Positions 26,368 to 35,757 of a stretch of 64,000 bases of DNA are shown one piece after another (the first letter of the stretch is position 1; the number at the start of each line of letters is the position of its first letter). Source of the DNA: an uncultured Aliiroseovarius sp. (GTDB taxonomy: Bacteria > Pseudomonadota > Alphaproteobacteria > Rhodobacterales > Rhodobacteraceae); NCBI RefSeq assembly GCF_947492455.1, contig NZ_CANLNB010000005.1, forward strand, positions 1 through 64,000, written 5' to 3'. The position numbers and the translations under genes were made by a program. The notes beneath the pieces are model-generated. The model ran no database searches and had not been told where the DNA came from. It was given only the letters and a program-made list of their open reading frames with translations.

Positions 26368-27066
26368 CTATACGGTTTTATCGTCAATCAGCGGGCTTGG
26401 ACGGGCGAAGTTCTCGAGATCCGATTGCTTGGTGATCGTGATCTTGCTGCCGTCCACCTCGACACCATAGGGTTTTAGGGACTTGAAGGCGCGGCTCAGG
26501 TTTTCGGGCGTCATGTTTAAATAGGACGCCAGCCGCTTCTTTTCCGTCTGCAACTCGAACTCGGCCCCGCCGCCTTCGCGGGTCTGCTGACGTAGAAGGT
26601 AGTTGGCCAGCCGTTCAAGCGACGTGCGCAGCTTCAGGTCCTTGGTCTTTTTGATCGACGCGCGATAGCCCGAAGCAAGCTCGCACACGATGGCGCGCGC
26701 GAAATTGTTGTCCGCGTCAAAGATCCGGCGCACGTCTTCGCTTGGGATCAGAACCACGCGGCTTTTCTCGAGCGTGCGTGCAGACATCAGGTTTGGCGCA
26801 TCGCGCAAGGTGGCCGCCAGAATGAAGGTCGAGATCGGACGGATGATCGCCACGCTGGTTTCGCGGTTGTTCCAACGGGCGAATAGCTCGACCGAGCCGT
26901 CAACAACCACATGTAGAAAGTCGCTGGAATCGCCTTCCGTGATCAGTTCGATCTGCGGCGGAAACGTCTGAAGATACGACGCGTGCATCAACGACTGGAA
27001 GTTCTCGTCGGACATTTCCGAGAACAAGTCGAGCTTGCGAATATCTGGTCGATGCGATTCGGGCAT
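26368..27066 (-). CDS. narR: Crp/Fnr family regulator of nitrate respiration (NarR-like)
   Basis: The start at MPESHRPDIRKLDLF (27066) is preferred because the track's GTG at 27150 lies upstream of a palindromic Fnr-type site; 232 residues result. A cyclic-nucleotide-type beta-roll (about 20-130) is followed by a Crp HTH (KKRLASYLNMTPENLSRAFKSL). Only one Cys is present, so it lacks the iron-sulfur ligands of Fnr. NarR of Paracoccus, an Fnr-family protein without the cluster that activates narKGHJI in response to nitrate/nitrite, is divergent from narK in the same way. The 3' end abuts an IS remnant, so its last codons may be altered. Confidence 0.78.
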   Translation of the reverse strand: MPESHRPDIRKLDLFSEMSDENFQSLMHASYLQTFPPQIELITEGDSSDFLHVVVDGSVELFARWNNRETSVAIIRPISTFILAATLRDAPNLMSARTLEKSRVVLIPSEDVRRIFDADNNFARAIVCELASGYRASIKKTKDLKLRTSLERLANYLLRQQTREGGGAEFELQTEKKRLASYLNMTPENLSRAFKSLKPYGVEVDGSKITITKQSDLENFARPSPLIDDKTV

Positions 27067-27114
27067 GGCGGATTTACTGGCTTTCTGATTTTGAAAAATT
27101 CTTAACTGCTGCGA

Positions 27115-27128
27115 TTGATAAATGTCAA
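27115..27128. promoter_or_regulatory. Fnr/NarR-type box near narR
   Basis: TTGAT-AAAT-GTCAA differs from the Fnr consensus TTGAT-N4-ATCAA at one position. It is centred about 55 bases before the narR start and suggests autoregulation or control by Fnr. Confidence 0.65.
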
Positions 27129-27228
27129 ACCTTCGTTTGTTTTCTTTCACCCTTCAACTTGCAGTTCAGTGGCGGTTGGCTTGAGGAATTTTGGTAAGTG
27201 GTTTATTTTAAAGGACAAATTTTGTTTT

Positions 27229-27242
27229 TTGACTTGGATCAA
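27229..27242. promoter_or_regulatory. Fnr/NarR-type box upstream of narK
   Basis: TTGAC-TTGG-ATCAA differs from the Fnr consensus at one position. It is about 107 bases before the first narK start, at a distance that allows a class II activated promoter with a leader of about 65 bases. No strong -10 is evident, as is common for activator-dependent promoters. Confidence 0.7.
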
Positions 27243-27342
27243 AACAAACTGCGCAGCCCTCGCAGACGGTGTCCCCATCGAAAACGACCGCAGGCCTATC
27301 CTGAAAGGGTCAGGTCTGAGGGTCGAAAAGGGGACAAGGGAA

Positions 27343-28755
27343 ATGGAAATTCAGAATAAGGCCACAAGCCTTTGGAGTAACTTCTTCAACGTCCGAATGG
27401 TGCAAATCAGAACCTTCCACATGACGTGGTTTGCGTTCTTTTCGTGCTTTTTTGCATGGTTCGGTATCGCGCCCTTGATGATCGTCGTGCGCGATGAGCT
27501 TGGGCTAACGAAATCGCAGGTCGGTTGGTCGATCATTGCTTCGGTAGCAATGACGATCGTCGGACGCTTCTTTATTGGCTGGCTGTGTGACCGGATCGGT
27601 CCAAGGCTCGCCTATACATGGCTTTTGATTCTCGGTGCCTTCCCGGTAGCCGGGATTGGTTTGGCCGATAGCTTCGAAAGCTTCCTGTTCTTCCGCCTGC
27701 TGATCGGCATGATCGGTGCGGCCTTCGTGATTACGCAGTATCACACCACAGTGATGTTTGCGCCGAACGTCGTAGGCACGGCCAACGCAACCAGCGCTGG
27801 CTGGGGTAACCTGGGTGGCGGTGTCACGCAGTTTGCAATGCCGCTGGTCTTCTCGGTCTTCATCACGCTTGGCTTCACAGATGCGTCAAGCTGGCGCTTG
27901 TCGATGGTCGTTGTTGGCTGTGTGATCTTCGTGGTCGGTATTGCCTACTTCTTCCTAACGAAAGACGCCCCTGACGGGAACTTTAAAGAGCTGCGCGAAA
28001 AGGGTCAGCTTGAAGACAAGAAGAAAGTCACTGGTGCCTACTTCAAGGCCATGGCGGACTATCGTGTCTGGGTTCTGTTCTTCATCTATGCTGCTTGCTT
28101 CGGCATCGAACTGACCGTCAACAACGTCGCCGCACTGTACTTTTATGACTACTTCGATGGTCTGACGCTGGTTACTGCCGGTCTGATCGCGGCGTCCTTC
28201 GGTCTGATGAACATCTTCGCCCGTACGTTGGGCGGCATCTTCGGTGACAACTTCGCGTCGCTGTGGGGGCTGCGCGGCCGGACCTTCTGGCTGTTCATCG
28301 TGCTGCTGGGCGAGGGCCTTGCCCTGATGCTGTTCAGCCGCATGGACGTGCTGTTCTTGGCCATCCCGATGCTGATCATCTTCTCGCTGTTCACGCAGAT
28401 GTCGGAAGGCGCAACCTACTCGGTCGTTCCCTTCGTCAACAAGAAAGCGCTGGGCGCTGTGGCAGGCATCGTGGGTGCTGGTGGTAACGCCGGTGCGGTG
28501 GCTGCAGGCTTCCTGTTCAAAGGCGAAATGGCCTGGAACAACGCCTTCTTCGTAATCGGCATCCTGGTCTGCTGTGCCTCGGTTCTGGCCCTCTTCGTCC
28601 GCTTCTCGCCCGAGAAAGAGGCCGAGGAACGTGCGCTCTTTGAAAAAGCTCAGCTTGACGGGTTGGAGCTTCGCGCCGCCCGCGCCGTGAACGCGGTGAC
28701 TGAATCGCGCGCCGTGATCGAGGAATACAACCGCACGCACGCTGAAAAAGTCTGA
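27343..28755 (+). CDS. narK: Nitrate transporter, NarK1 type (MFS)
   Basis: The track frame begins at 27115, but MEIQNKATSLWSNFF at 27343, after an AAGGGAA ribosome site, is the natural start, giving 470 residues. It is a 12-helix MFS protein with the family Arg in GRFFIGWLCDRIGPR and two Gly-rich nitrate signatures (SAGWGNLGGGVTQ; GIVGAGGNAGAVAAG). In Paracoccus, NarK1 and NarK2 are fused in one 24-helix protein; here they are two genes. NarK1 types are proton-nitrate symporters that start nitrate entry. Confidence 0.9.
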   Translation: MEIQNKATSLWSNFFNVRMVQIRTFHMTWFAFFSCFFAWFGIAPLMIVVRDELGLTKSQVGWSIIASVAMTIVGRFFIGWLCDRIGPRLAYTWLLILGAFPVAGIGLADSFESFLFFRLLIGMIGAAFVITQYHTTVMFAPNVVGTANATSAGWGNLGGGVTQFAMPLVFSVFITLGFTDASSWRLSMVVVGCVIFVVGIAYFFLTKDAPDGNFKELREKGQLEDKKKVTGAYFKAMADYRVWVLFFIYAACFGIELTVNNVAALYFYDYFDGLTLVTAGLIAASFGLMNIFARTLGGIFGDNFASLWGLRGRTFWLFIVLLGEGLALMLFSRMDVLFLAIPMLIIFSLFTQMSEGATYSVVPFVNKKALGAVAGIVGAGGNAGAVAAGFLFKGEMAWNNAFFVIGILVCCASVLALFVRFSPEKEAEERALFEKAQLDGLELRAARAVNAVTESRAVIEEYNRTHAEKV

Positions 28756-28820
28756 ACAAAGAATATGGTGGGCCGCCTGTCCCGGTCGCCCGCCCAATCA
28801 AACCCTGAGGAGGGACTGTC

Positions 28821-30437
28821 GTGGGACAAGATCTAAGAAACTGGACACCGGATGACGAGGCCTTCTGGGCGTCCACCGGTAAGTCCATTGCCAACCGAAA
28901 TCTGTGGATTTCCATTCCCAGCCTGCTGTGCGGCTTTGCTGTCTGGCTGTACTGGGGCATCATCACCGTTCAGATGCTTAATCTGGGCTTTGAGTTCGCA
29001 AAATCCGACCTGTTTACGTTGGGCGCAATCGCTGGTCTGACCGGTGCAACGCTGCGTATTCCGTCGACCTTCTTCATTCGTATCGCGGGCGGGCGAAACA
29101 CCATTGTGTTTACCACAGCACTTCTGATGATCCCGGCCGCAGGCGCTGGTCTGGCGCTGCAGAACCCCGATACACCTCTGTGGTACTTCCAAATCCTGGC
29201 CTTCCTGTCGGGGATCGGCGGCGGTAACTTCTCGTCCTCGATGTCCAACATCAGCTTCTTCTATCCGAAGAAAATTCAGGGCTACGCGCTGGGTATGAAC
29301 GCTGGTCTGGGCAACTTCGGTGTGACCACCATGCAGATCCTGATCCCGCTGGCGATGACTATGGGTATCTTCGGTGGCGAAAGCCGCACGCTGGTGAATA
29401 CCTCGGGTACGCTGATCGGTAAAATCCCTTCCGGGACCGAGACTTACATCCAGAACGCTGGTCTGATCTGGCTGGTTTTTCTGATCCCGCTGGCGATCAT
29501 TGGCTGGATGGGAATGAACAACATCCGTGACGAACACGTCTCGCCAAACATCCCCGGACCGCTTGGCGCGTTTGCCACGATCACCGGCATGCTGCTGATC
29601 GGTTTCCTGACCGCAGCCTTCGGCCTGTGGCTGCTGCTGCCGGGCACTGAGGGCGGTCTGCCGACCTCGGGCATGGGTGTATCGAAATGGATCGTTCTGC
29701 CGATCGTTATCGCCCTGACCGTTCTGGGTCTGAAAATGATCCCGGGCGCTGTCGGTCAAAACCTGAGCCGCCAGTACAAGATCTTCGGCAACAAGCACAC
29801 TTGGGCCATGACCGTGATCTACACCATGACCTTTGGTTCGTTCATCGGCTACTCGGCCGCTCTGGCGCTGACCATCAAAGTTGTGTTTGGTTTCAGCCAC
29901 GTCGAGGTCGACGGTGTGATGACACACGACATGGTAAACCCCAACGGCCCGTCGGCCCTGATGTTCGCCTGGATGGGCCCGTTTATCGGCGCGCTGATCC
30001 GTCCGCTGGGTGGTATGTGGGCTGACAAAGCCGGTGGCGCGAAAGTGACCCAGATTATCTCGGTCGTCATGGTCGCCTCGGCGCTGGGTGTCGCCTACTT
30101 CATCCAGCAGGCCTATTCGTCGGCAACTCCGGAACAATACTTCTACCCGTTCCTGGGTCTGTTCCTGATCCTGTTCGCCGCAACTGGTATCGGCAACGGC
30201 TCGACCTTCCGCACCATCGCGATGGTGTTCAACAAAGAACAGGCTGGTCCTGCTCTGGGTTGGACCGCTGCGGTTGCTGCTTACGGCGCCTTCATCATCC
30301 CCAAAGTGTTTGGTGAACAGCTGAAAGCCGGAACGCCTGAGTACGCTTTGTACGGCTTCGCGATCTTCTATGCGGTCTGCATCGCCATCAACTGGTGGTT
30401 CTACCTGCGCCCCGGCGCCTACGTGAAGAACCCTTGA
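28821..30437 (+). CDS. narK2: Nitrate/nitrite antiporter, NarK2 type (MFS)
   Basis: The protein has 538 residues starting at GTG with a strong GAGGAGGG ribosome site. The N-terminus (NWTPDDEAFW...IANRNLWISIP) matches E. coli NarK-type proteins, and the nitrate signatures GMNAGLGNFGVTTMQ and the late GIGNGSTFRTI block are present. It is longer than NarK1 through a large central loop. It should exchange nitrite for nitrate. It is 65 bases after the first narK gene; together the two equal the fused NarK of Paracoccus. Confidence 0.9.
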   Translation: MGQDLRNWTPDDEAFWASTGKSIANRNLWISIPSLLCGFAVWLYWGIITVQMLNLGFEFAKSDLFTLGAIAGLTGATLRIPSTFFIRIAGGRNTIVFTTALLMIPAAGAGLALQNPDTPLWYFQILAFLSGIGGGNFSSSMSNISFFYPKKIQGYALGMNAGLGNFGVTTMQILIPLAMTMGIFGGESRTLVNTSGTLIGKIPSGTETYIQNAGLIWLVFLIPLAIIGWMGMNNIRDEHVSPNIPGPLGAFATITGMLLIGFLTAAFGLWLLLPGTEGGLPTSGMGVSKWIVLPIVIALTVLGLKMIPGAVGQNLSRQYKIFGNKHTWAMTVIYTMTFGSFIGYSAALALTIKVVFGFSHVEVDGVMTHDMVNPNGPSALMFAWMGPFIGALIRPLGGMWADKAGGAKVTQIISVVMVASALGVAYFIQQAYSSATPEQYFYPFLGLFLILFAATGIGNGSTFRTIAMVFNKEQAGPALGWTAAVAAYGAFIIPKVFGEQLKAGTPEYALYGFAIFYAVCIAINWWFYLRPGAYVKNP

Positions 30438-30449
30438 TACGCACGCCTA

Positions 30450-30476
30450 CCTACCCCGGCAAGCTGCCGGGGTAGG
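30450..30476 (+). promoter_or_regulatory. Perfect stem-loop between narK2 and narG
   Basis: CCTACCCCGGCA and TGCCGGGGTAGG form a 12-bp perfect stem with a 3-nt loop. No T-tract follows. It starts 13 bases after the narK2 stop and ends 24 before the narG start. It may mark an RNA-processing or stability boundary between transporter and reductase genes. Confidence 0.6.
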
Positions 30477-30499
30477 CCAGCCAACCTAGGAGAAATCAG

Positions 30500-33400
30500 A
30501 TGAGCCACCTGCTCGACAGACTGAACTTCTTCCAGTCCAAAGAACTGGAACAGTTTTCTAACGGTCATGGCCAAGTGACCAACGAAAACCGCGACTGGGA
30601 GGACACCTATCGGAATCGCTGGCGCCACGACAAAGTTGTGCGCTCGACCCATGGGGTGAACTGTACCGGATCGTGTTCGTGGAAGATCTATGTGAAGTCG
30701 GGGATCGTAACCTGGGAAACCCAGCAAACCGATTACCCGCGCACGCGCCCCGACCTGCCCAACCATGAACCGCGCGGCTGTGCCCGTGGCGCGTCCTACA
30801 GCTGGTATCTGTATTCCGCAAACCGCGTGAAGAACCCGCTGGTCCGTGGCCGTCTTATGAAAGTATGGCGCCGGATGCGCCAGACCATGTCGCCGATCGA
30901 GGCTTGGACCGCGATCCAGAACGACCCGATCCTGCGCGATTCATATGTTAAGACCCGCGGTAAGGGTGGATTTGTCCGCGCAAGCTGGGACGAAGCGACC
31001 GAGATTACCGCCGCCGCCAACGCATATACCGCCAAAAAATACGGCCCCGACCGCGTGATCGGCTTCTCGCCCATTCCGGCGATGTCGATGATCTCTTACG
31101 CTGCGGGCGCGCGTTACCTCAGCCTGATTGGTGGGGTCTGCGGATCCTTCTATGACTGGTATTGCGACCTTCCGCCGGCCTCGCCCATGACTTGGGGTGA
31201 ACAAACCGACGTGCCGGAATCCGCTGACTGGTACAATGCTGGCTATCTGCTGCTCTGGGGCTCGAACGTGCCGCAAACGCGGACGCCGGATGCGCACTTC
31301 TACACCGAAGCGCGTTACCGCGGCACCAAGTCCGCCGTTATCTGCCCCGACTATTCGGAAGCCGCCAAGTTTGGCGACGTCTGGCTGAACGTCAAACAGG
31401 GTACTGACGCGGCTCTGGCTATGGCCTTTGGCCACGTGATCCTGCGCGAATTCCACTTGGACAACCAAGTCGAGTATTTCGAGGACTACTGCCGCAAGTA
31501 TTCCGACTTCCCGATGCTGGTGAAGTTGGAAGACAAGAACGGCAAGCTGGTTCCCGGCCGCTTCCTGCGTGCTGACGATCTGGACGGCAAGCTGGGCGAA
31601 GAAAATAACCCTGAATGGAAAACCGTTGCTCTGGACGAAAAGTCCGGTGGTCTGGTCGCGCCCAATGGCTCGATCGGGTATCGCTGGGGCGAAGACGGGG
31701 AGTGGAACCTCGAAGAACGCGCCCAAGAGGCCGACACCGATCTGAAAATGACGCTGATCGGCGATGGCGACCATGATCGTGTCGCTGGTGTTGATTTTCC
31801 GTATTTCGGCGCTGGTGCGACCGAGCAGTTCTCGACCGGCGATGATCGTCCCGACGTTCTGACCCGCAATATCCCGGTGCGCGAGATCCAGACCAAAGAG
31901 GGCGTGGTCCGCGTGGCCACCGTATTCGATCTGTTCTGTGCCAACTATGGCTTGGACCGTGGTCTGGGCGGCGACTGGGTTGCCAAGGACTATAACGAAG
32001 ACGTGCCGGGCACACCTGTATGGGCCGAGAAGATCACCGGCGTCTCCGCCGACAAGATCGTTCACGTCGCCCGTGAATTCGCGCAGAACGCCGAGAAGAC
32101 CAACGGTAAGTCGATGATCATCATCGGCGCTGCGATGAACCACTGGTACCACATGGACATGAACTATCGCGGCGTGATCAACATGCTGATCATGTGCGGT
32201 TGTGTCGGTCAGTCCGGCGGTGGTTGGGCCCACTATGTGGGTCAGGAAAAACTGCGTCCGCAGACCGGTTGGTTGCCGCTGGCATTCGCGCTCGATTGGG
32301 GCCGTCCGCCGCGTCACATGAACTCGACTTCGATGTGGTATGCGCACTCGGATCAGTGGCGTTACGAGACCCTGACCGCAAGCGAGATCGTGTCGCCCAC
32401 CGCACCGGAAGGTGATTGGGACGCCTCGATGATCGACTTCAACATCCGTGCGGAACGGATGGGCTGGTTGCCGTCGGCACCGCAGCTGAAAACCAACCCG
32501 CTGGAGGTGGCCAAACAGGCCAAAGACGCGGGCATGGAGATCCCTGCCTATGTGGCGCAGCAGCTGAAATCTGGCGATCTGGAAATGTCCTGCGAGGACC
32601 CGGATGCACCTGAAAACTGGCCACGTAACCTGTTTGTCTGGCGCTCGAACCTGCTGGGTTCGTCGGGCAAGGGGCACGAGTACTTCCTGAAGCACCTCTT
32701 GGGCACCGATCACGGTGTTCTGGGCAAGGATCTTGGGGAAGAAGGCGCGCAGCTTCCGAAAGAAGCCAAGTGGCACAAGGATGCGCCGGAAGGCAAACTG
32801 GACCTCTTGGTCACGCTGGACTTCCGCATGTCGACCACCGCGGTTTATTCGGACATCGTTCTGCCCACGGCCTCGTGGTACGAAAAGAACGACCTGAACA
32901 CCTCGGACATGCACCCGTTCATCCACCCGCTTCAGGCGGCCGTGGACCCGGCATATGAAAGCAAGTCGGACTGGGAGATCTTCAAGTCCATCGCCCACAA
33001 GTTCCAGGAAGTTGCCCCGGAAATTCTGGGTGTGGAGACGGACATCGTTCAGGTTCCGCTTCTGCACGACACCCCGGGTGAACTGGCGCAGGATCAAGTG
33101 CGGGATTGGAAGAAGGACGAATGCGATCTTATTCCGGGCAAGACCGCGCCGAACTATGTGCCGGTGGAACGCGACTATACCGCGATCTATGACCGCTTCG
33201 TGGCCCTTGGTCCGCTTCTGGACAAGCTGGGCAATGGCGGTAAAGGCATCATGGTCGACGCCAAGCACGAAGTGCAGCACCTTCGCGAGTTGAATGGTGT
33301 GCACGAGGACGGCCCCGCCAAGGGTCAGCCGAAGATCGTGACCGACATTGATGCGACCGAGGTCGTCTTGATGCTGGCGCCGGAAACCAACGGTGAAGTT

Positions 33401-34237
33401 GCTGTCAAAGCGTGGGACGCTCTGTCCACCGCTACGGGCCGCGATCACACCCATCTGGCTAAGCCGAAGGAAGACGAAAAGATCCGGTTCCGCGACATCG
33501 CCGCGCAACCCCGCAAGATCATCTCGTCGCCCACTTGGTCGGGTCTGGAAAGCGAAGAGGTCTGCTATAACGCGGGCTACACCAACGTGCACGAGCTGAT
33601 CCCGTGGCGGACTCTGACCGGTCGTCAACAGACCTATCAGGATCACCAGTGGATGCTGGCCTTTGGTGAGGGCTTCCTGTCCTATCGTCCCCCCGTCGAT
33701 CTGAAAACGATCACCGACGAGGTGCATAGCGAGAAAGACTGGCCGCATGTGGTGTTGAACTTCATCACGCCGCACCAGAAATGGGGCATCCACTCGACCT
33801 ATTCCGATAACCTTCACATGCTGACGCTGAACCGCGGTGGCCCGGTGATCTGGATCTCGGAAAACGATGCGAAATCGGCAGGTATTGTCGATAACGATTG
33901 GGTCGAGCTGTACAACTCGAACGGTGCCCTGACGGCCCGTGCGGTTGTCAGCCAGCGGATGAAGGACGGAACGACCTTCATGTATCACGCGCAAGAGAAA
34001 ATCGTGAACACGCCCGGGTCCGAGAAGACCGGTAAACGCGGCGGCATTCACAACTCGGTCACGCGTGCGACGCTGAAGCCCACTCACATGATCGGCGGCT
34101 ATGCCCAGCAATCTTACGGTTTCAACTACTACGGCACCGTTGGTGCGAACCGCGATGAATTCGTCGTGGTGCGCAAGATGAAGAAGGTTGACTGGCTCGA
34201 CCGTGAAGCGACCCCGAATAAGGAGGCAGCAGAATGA
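30500..34237 (+). CDS. narG: Respiratory nitrate reductase alpha subunit
   Basis: The 1245-residue molybdoenzyme reduces nitrate to nitrite on the cytoplasmic side of the membrane. The N-terminal FS0 cluster ligands are His51, Cys55, Cys59 and Cys94 (HGVNCTGSC; RGCARGA). The Mo-ligand Asp is Asp223 in YDWYCDLPPASP. There is no twin-arginine signal with a cleavage site, as expected for membrane-bound NarG. Full length for the family. An AGGAG ribosome site precedes the ATG. Its 3' end overlaps narH by 4 bases. Confidence 0.97.
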   Translation: MSHLLDRLNFFQSKELEQFSNGHGQVTNENRDWEDTYRNRWRHDKVVRSTHGVNCTGSCSWKIYVKSGIVTWETQQTDYPRTRPDLPNHEPRGCARGASYSWYLYSANRVKNPLVRGRLMKVWRRMRQTMSPIEAWTAIQNDPILRDSYVKTRGKGGFVRASWDEATEITAAANAYTAKKYGPDRVIGFSPIPAMSMISYAAGARYLSLIGGVCGSFYDWYCDLPPASPMTWGEQTDVPESADWYNAGYLLLWGSNVPQTRTPDAHFYTEARYRGTKSAVICPDYSEAAKFGDVWLNVKQGTDAALAMAFGHVILREFHLDNQVEYFEDYCRKYSDFPMLVKLEDKNGKLVPGRFLRADDLDGKLGEENNPEWKTVALDEKSGGLVAPNGSIGYRWGEDGEWNLEERAQEADTDLKMTLIGDGDHDRVAGVDFPYFGAGATEQFSTGDDRPDVLTRNIPVREIQTKEGVVRVATVFDLFCANYGLDRGLGGDWVAKDYNEDVPGTPVWAEKITGVSADKIVHVAREFAQNAEKTNGKSMIIIGAAMNHWYHMDMNYRGVINMLIMCGCVGQSGGGWAHYVGQEKLRPQTGWLPLAFALDWGRPPRHMNSTSMWYAHSDQWRYETLTASEIVSPTAPEGDWDASMIDFNIRAERMGWLPSAPQLKTNPLEVAKQAKDAGMEIPAYVAQQLKSGDLEMSCEDPDAPENWPRNLFVWRSNLLGSSGKGHEYFLKHLLGTDHGVLGKDLGEEGAQLPKEAKWHKDAPEGKLDLLVTLDFRMSTTAVYSDIVLPTASWYEKNDLNTSDMHPFIHPLQAAVDPAYESKSDWEIFKSIAHKFQEVAPEILGVETDIVQVPLLHDTPGELAQDQVRDWKKDECDLIPGKTAPNYVPVERDYTAIYDRFVALGPLLDKLGNGGKGIMVDAKHEVQHLRELNGVHEDGPAKGQPKIVTDIDATEVVLMLAPETNGEVAVKAWDALSTATGRDHTHLAKPKEDEKIRFRDIAAQPRKIISSPTWSGLESEEVCYNAGYTNVHELIPWRTLTGRQQTYQDHQWMLAFGEGFLSYRPPVDLKTITDEVHSEKDWPHVVLNFITPHQKWGIHSTYSDNLHMLTLNRGGPVIWISENDAKSAGIVDNDWVELYNSNGALTARAVVSQRMKDGTTFMYHAQEKIVNTPGSEKTGKRGGIHNSVTRATLKPTHMIGGYAQQSYGFNYYGTVGANRDEFVVVRKMKKVDWLDREATPNKEAAE

Positions 34238-35757
34238 AGGTACGTGCTCAAATCGGCATGGTGTTGAACCTTGATAAATGTATCGGGTGCCACACCTGCT
34301 CTGTGACGTGTAAGAACGTCTGGACGTCCCGTGATGGTGTTGAATACGCATGGTTCAACAACGTGGAAAGCAAACCGGGCACCGGCTATCCGACAGACTG
34401 GGAAAACCAGGCGCGTTGGAACGGTGGCTGGGAACGCACCAAATCGGGCAAGTTGCAGCCCAAACAGGGGTCGAAATGGCGGATCTTGGCGAATATCTTC
34501 GCCAACCCCGACCTGCCCGAGATCGACGACTACTATGAGCCGTTCGATTTCGACTATGACCACCTGAAGTCGGCCCCCGAAATGGAGGCCTTCCCGACCG
34601 CCCGCCCGCGTTCCAAGATCACCGGCGAACGGATCGAGAAGATCGAGAAGGGACCGAACTGGGAAGAAATCCTGGGCGGCGAGTTCTCGAAACGTGGTGA
34701 AGACTACAACTTCGAAGGTGTGCAAAAGCAGATCTACGGGGAATACGAGAACACCTTTATGATGTATCTCCCTCGTCTGTGCGAACACTGCCTGAACCCG
34801 GCTTGTGCAGCCTCGTGTCCCTCGGGCGCGATCTATAAGCGCGAGGAAGACGGCATCGTTCTGATCGACCAAGAGAAGTGTCGCGGTTGGCGGATGTGTG
34901 TCTCGGGCTGTCCTTACAAAAAGGTCTACTATAACTGGTCGACCGGTAAGTCCGAGAAATGCACCCTGTGCTATCCGCGCATCGAAAGCGGCAACCCGAC
35001 CGTATGTTCGGAAACCTGCGTGGGCCGGATCCGCTATCTGGGTGTGATGCTCTATGATGCCGACAAGATCGCGGATGCCGCAAATGCGGAAGCCACCACC
35101 GATCTTTACGACGCGCAACTGGGTGTCTTCCTTGACCCGAACGATCCCGAAGTGATTGCCGCCGCAGCGCGCGACGGTGTTCCGCAGGATTGGATCAAGG
35201 CAGCTCAGGAAAGCCCGGTCTGGAAGATGGCGATGGAGTGGAAAGTGGCGTTCCCGCTGCACCCCGAATATCGCACCCTTCCGATGGTCTGGTACATCCC
35301 GCCGCTTAGCCCGATCCAGAACGCAGCCGAAGCAGGCGCAATCGGCACCGACGGCGCAATGCCCGACGTGCAGAACCTGCGTATCCCGGTCAAGTATCTG
35401 GCCAACATGCTGACCGCCGGCGACGAAGCCCCCGTGGTCACAGCGTTGGAGCGGATGCTGGGTATGCGCGCCTACATGCGCTCAAAAACCATCGAGGGCG
35501 TAACGGATGAAGGTCTGGCCCAGCGGGTCGGTCTGTCGGGTCGGATGATCGAGGACATGTATAAAATCATGGCCTTGGCGGACTACGAAGACCGTTTCGT
35601 GATCCCGACCACGCACCGTGAGCAAGTGGAAGACGCTTACGATCTGCGCGGCGGCTGCGGCTTCACCGACACCAACGGCTGTTCCGGTGGAACGTCGAAG
35701 GCCTCGCTCTTTGGCGGCGCCAAGAAAGCCCTGAAAATGCCGTCGGAGGTGATGTAA
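34234..35757 (+). CDS. narH: Respiratory nitrate reductase beta subunit
   Basis: The 507-residue iron-sulfur protein carries electrons from NarI to NarG. The four cysteine groups are visible: CIGCHTCSVTC (16-26), CEHCLNPACAASCPSG, CRGWRMCVSGCPYKK and CTLCYPRIESGNPTVCSETC. Trp in CRGWRMC takes the place of a Cys ligand and gives the 3Fe-4S centre typical of NarH. The start overlaps narG and the stop overlaps narJ by one base. Confidence 0.97.
   Translation: MKVRAQIGMVLNLDKCIGCHTCSVTCKNVWTSRDGVEYAWFNNVESKPGTGYPTDWENQARWNGGWERTKSGKLQPKQGSKWRILANIFANPDLPEIDDYYEPFDFDYDHLKSAPEMEAFPTARPRSKITGERIEKIEKGPNWEEILGGEFSKRGEDYNFEGVQKQIYGEYENTFMMYLPRLCEHCLNPACAASCPSGAIYKREEDGIVLIDQEKCRGWRMCVSGCPYKKVYYNWSTGKSEKCTLCYPRIESGNPTVCSETCVGRIRYLGVMLYDADKIADAANAEATTDLYDAQLGVFLDPNDPEVIAAAARDGVPQDWIKAAQESPVWKMAMEWKVAFPLHPEYRTLPMVWYIPPLSPIQNAAEAGAIGTDGAMPDVQNLRIPVKYLANMLTAGDEAPVVTALERMLGMRAYMRSKTIEGVTDEGLAQRVGLSGRMIEDMYKIMALADYEDRFVIPTTHREQVEDAYDLRGGCGFTDTNGCSGGTSKASLFGGAKKALKMPSEVM

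Noticed and set aside
28833-30137. Minus-strand open frame of 434 residues
   Set aside because: Antisense of narK2; His/Gln/Asp-rich shadow.
30941-34351. Long minus-strand open frame of 1136 residues opposite narG
   Set aside because: It is the antisense shadow of narG in high-GC DNA; its His/Arg/Val-rich sequence has no family features, while narG has full motifs.
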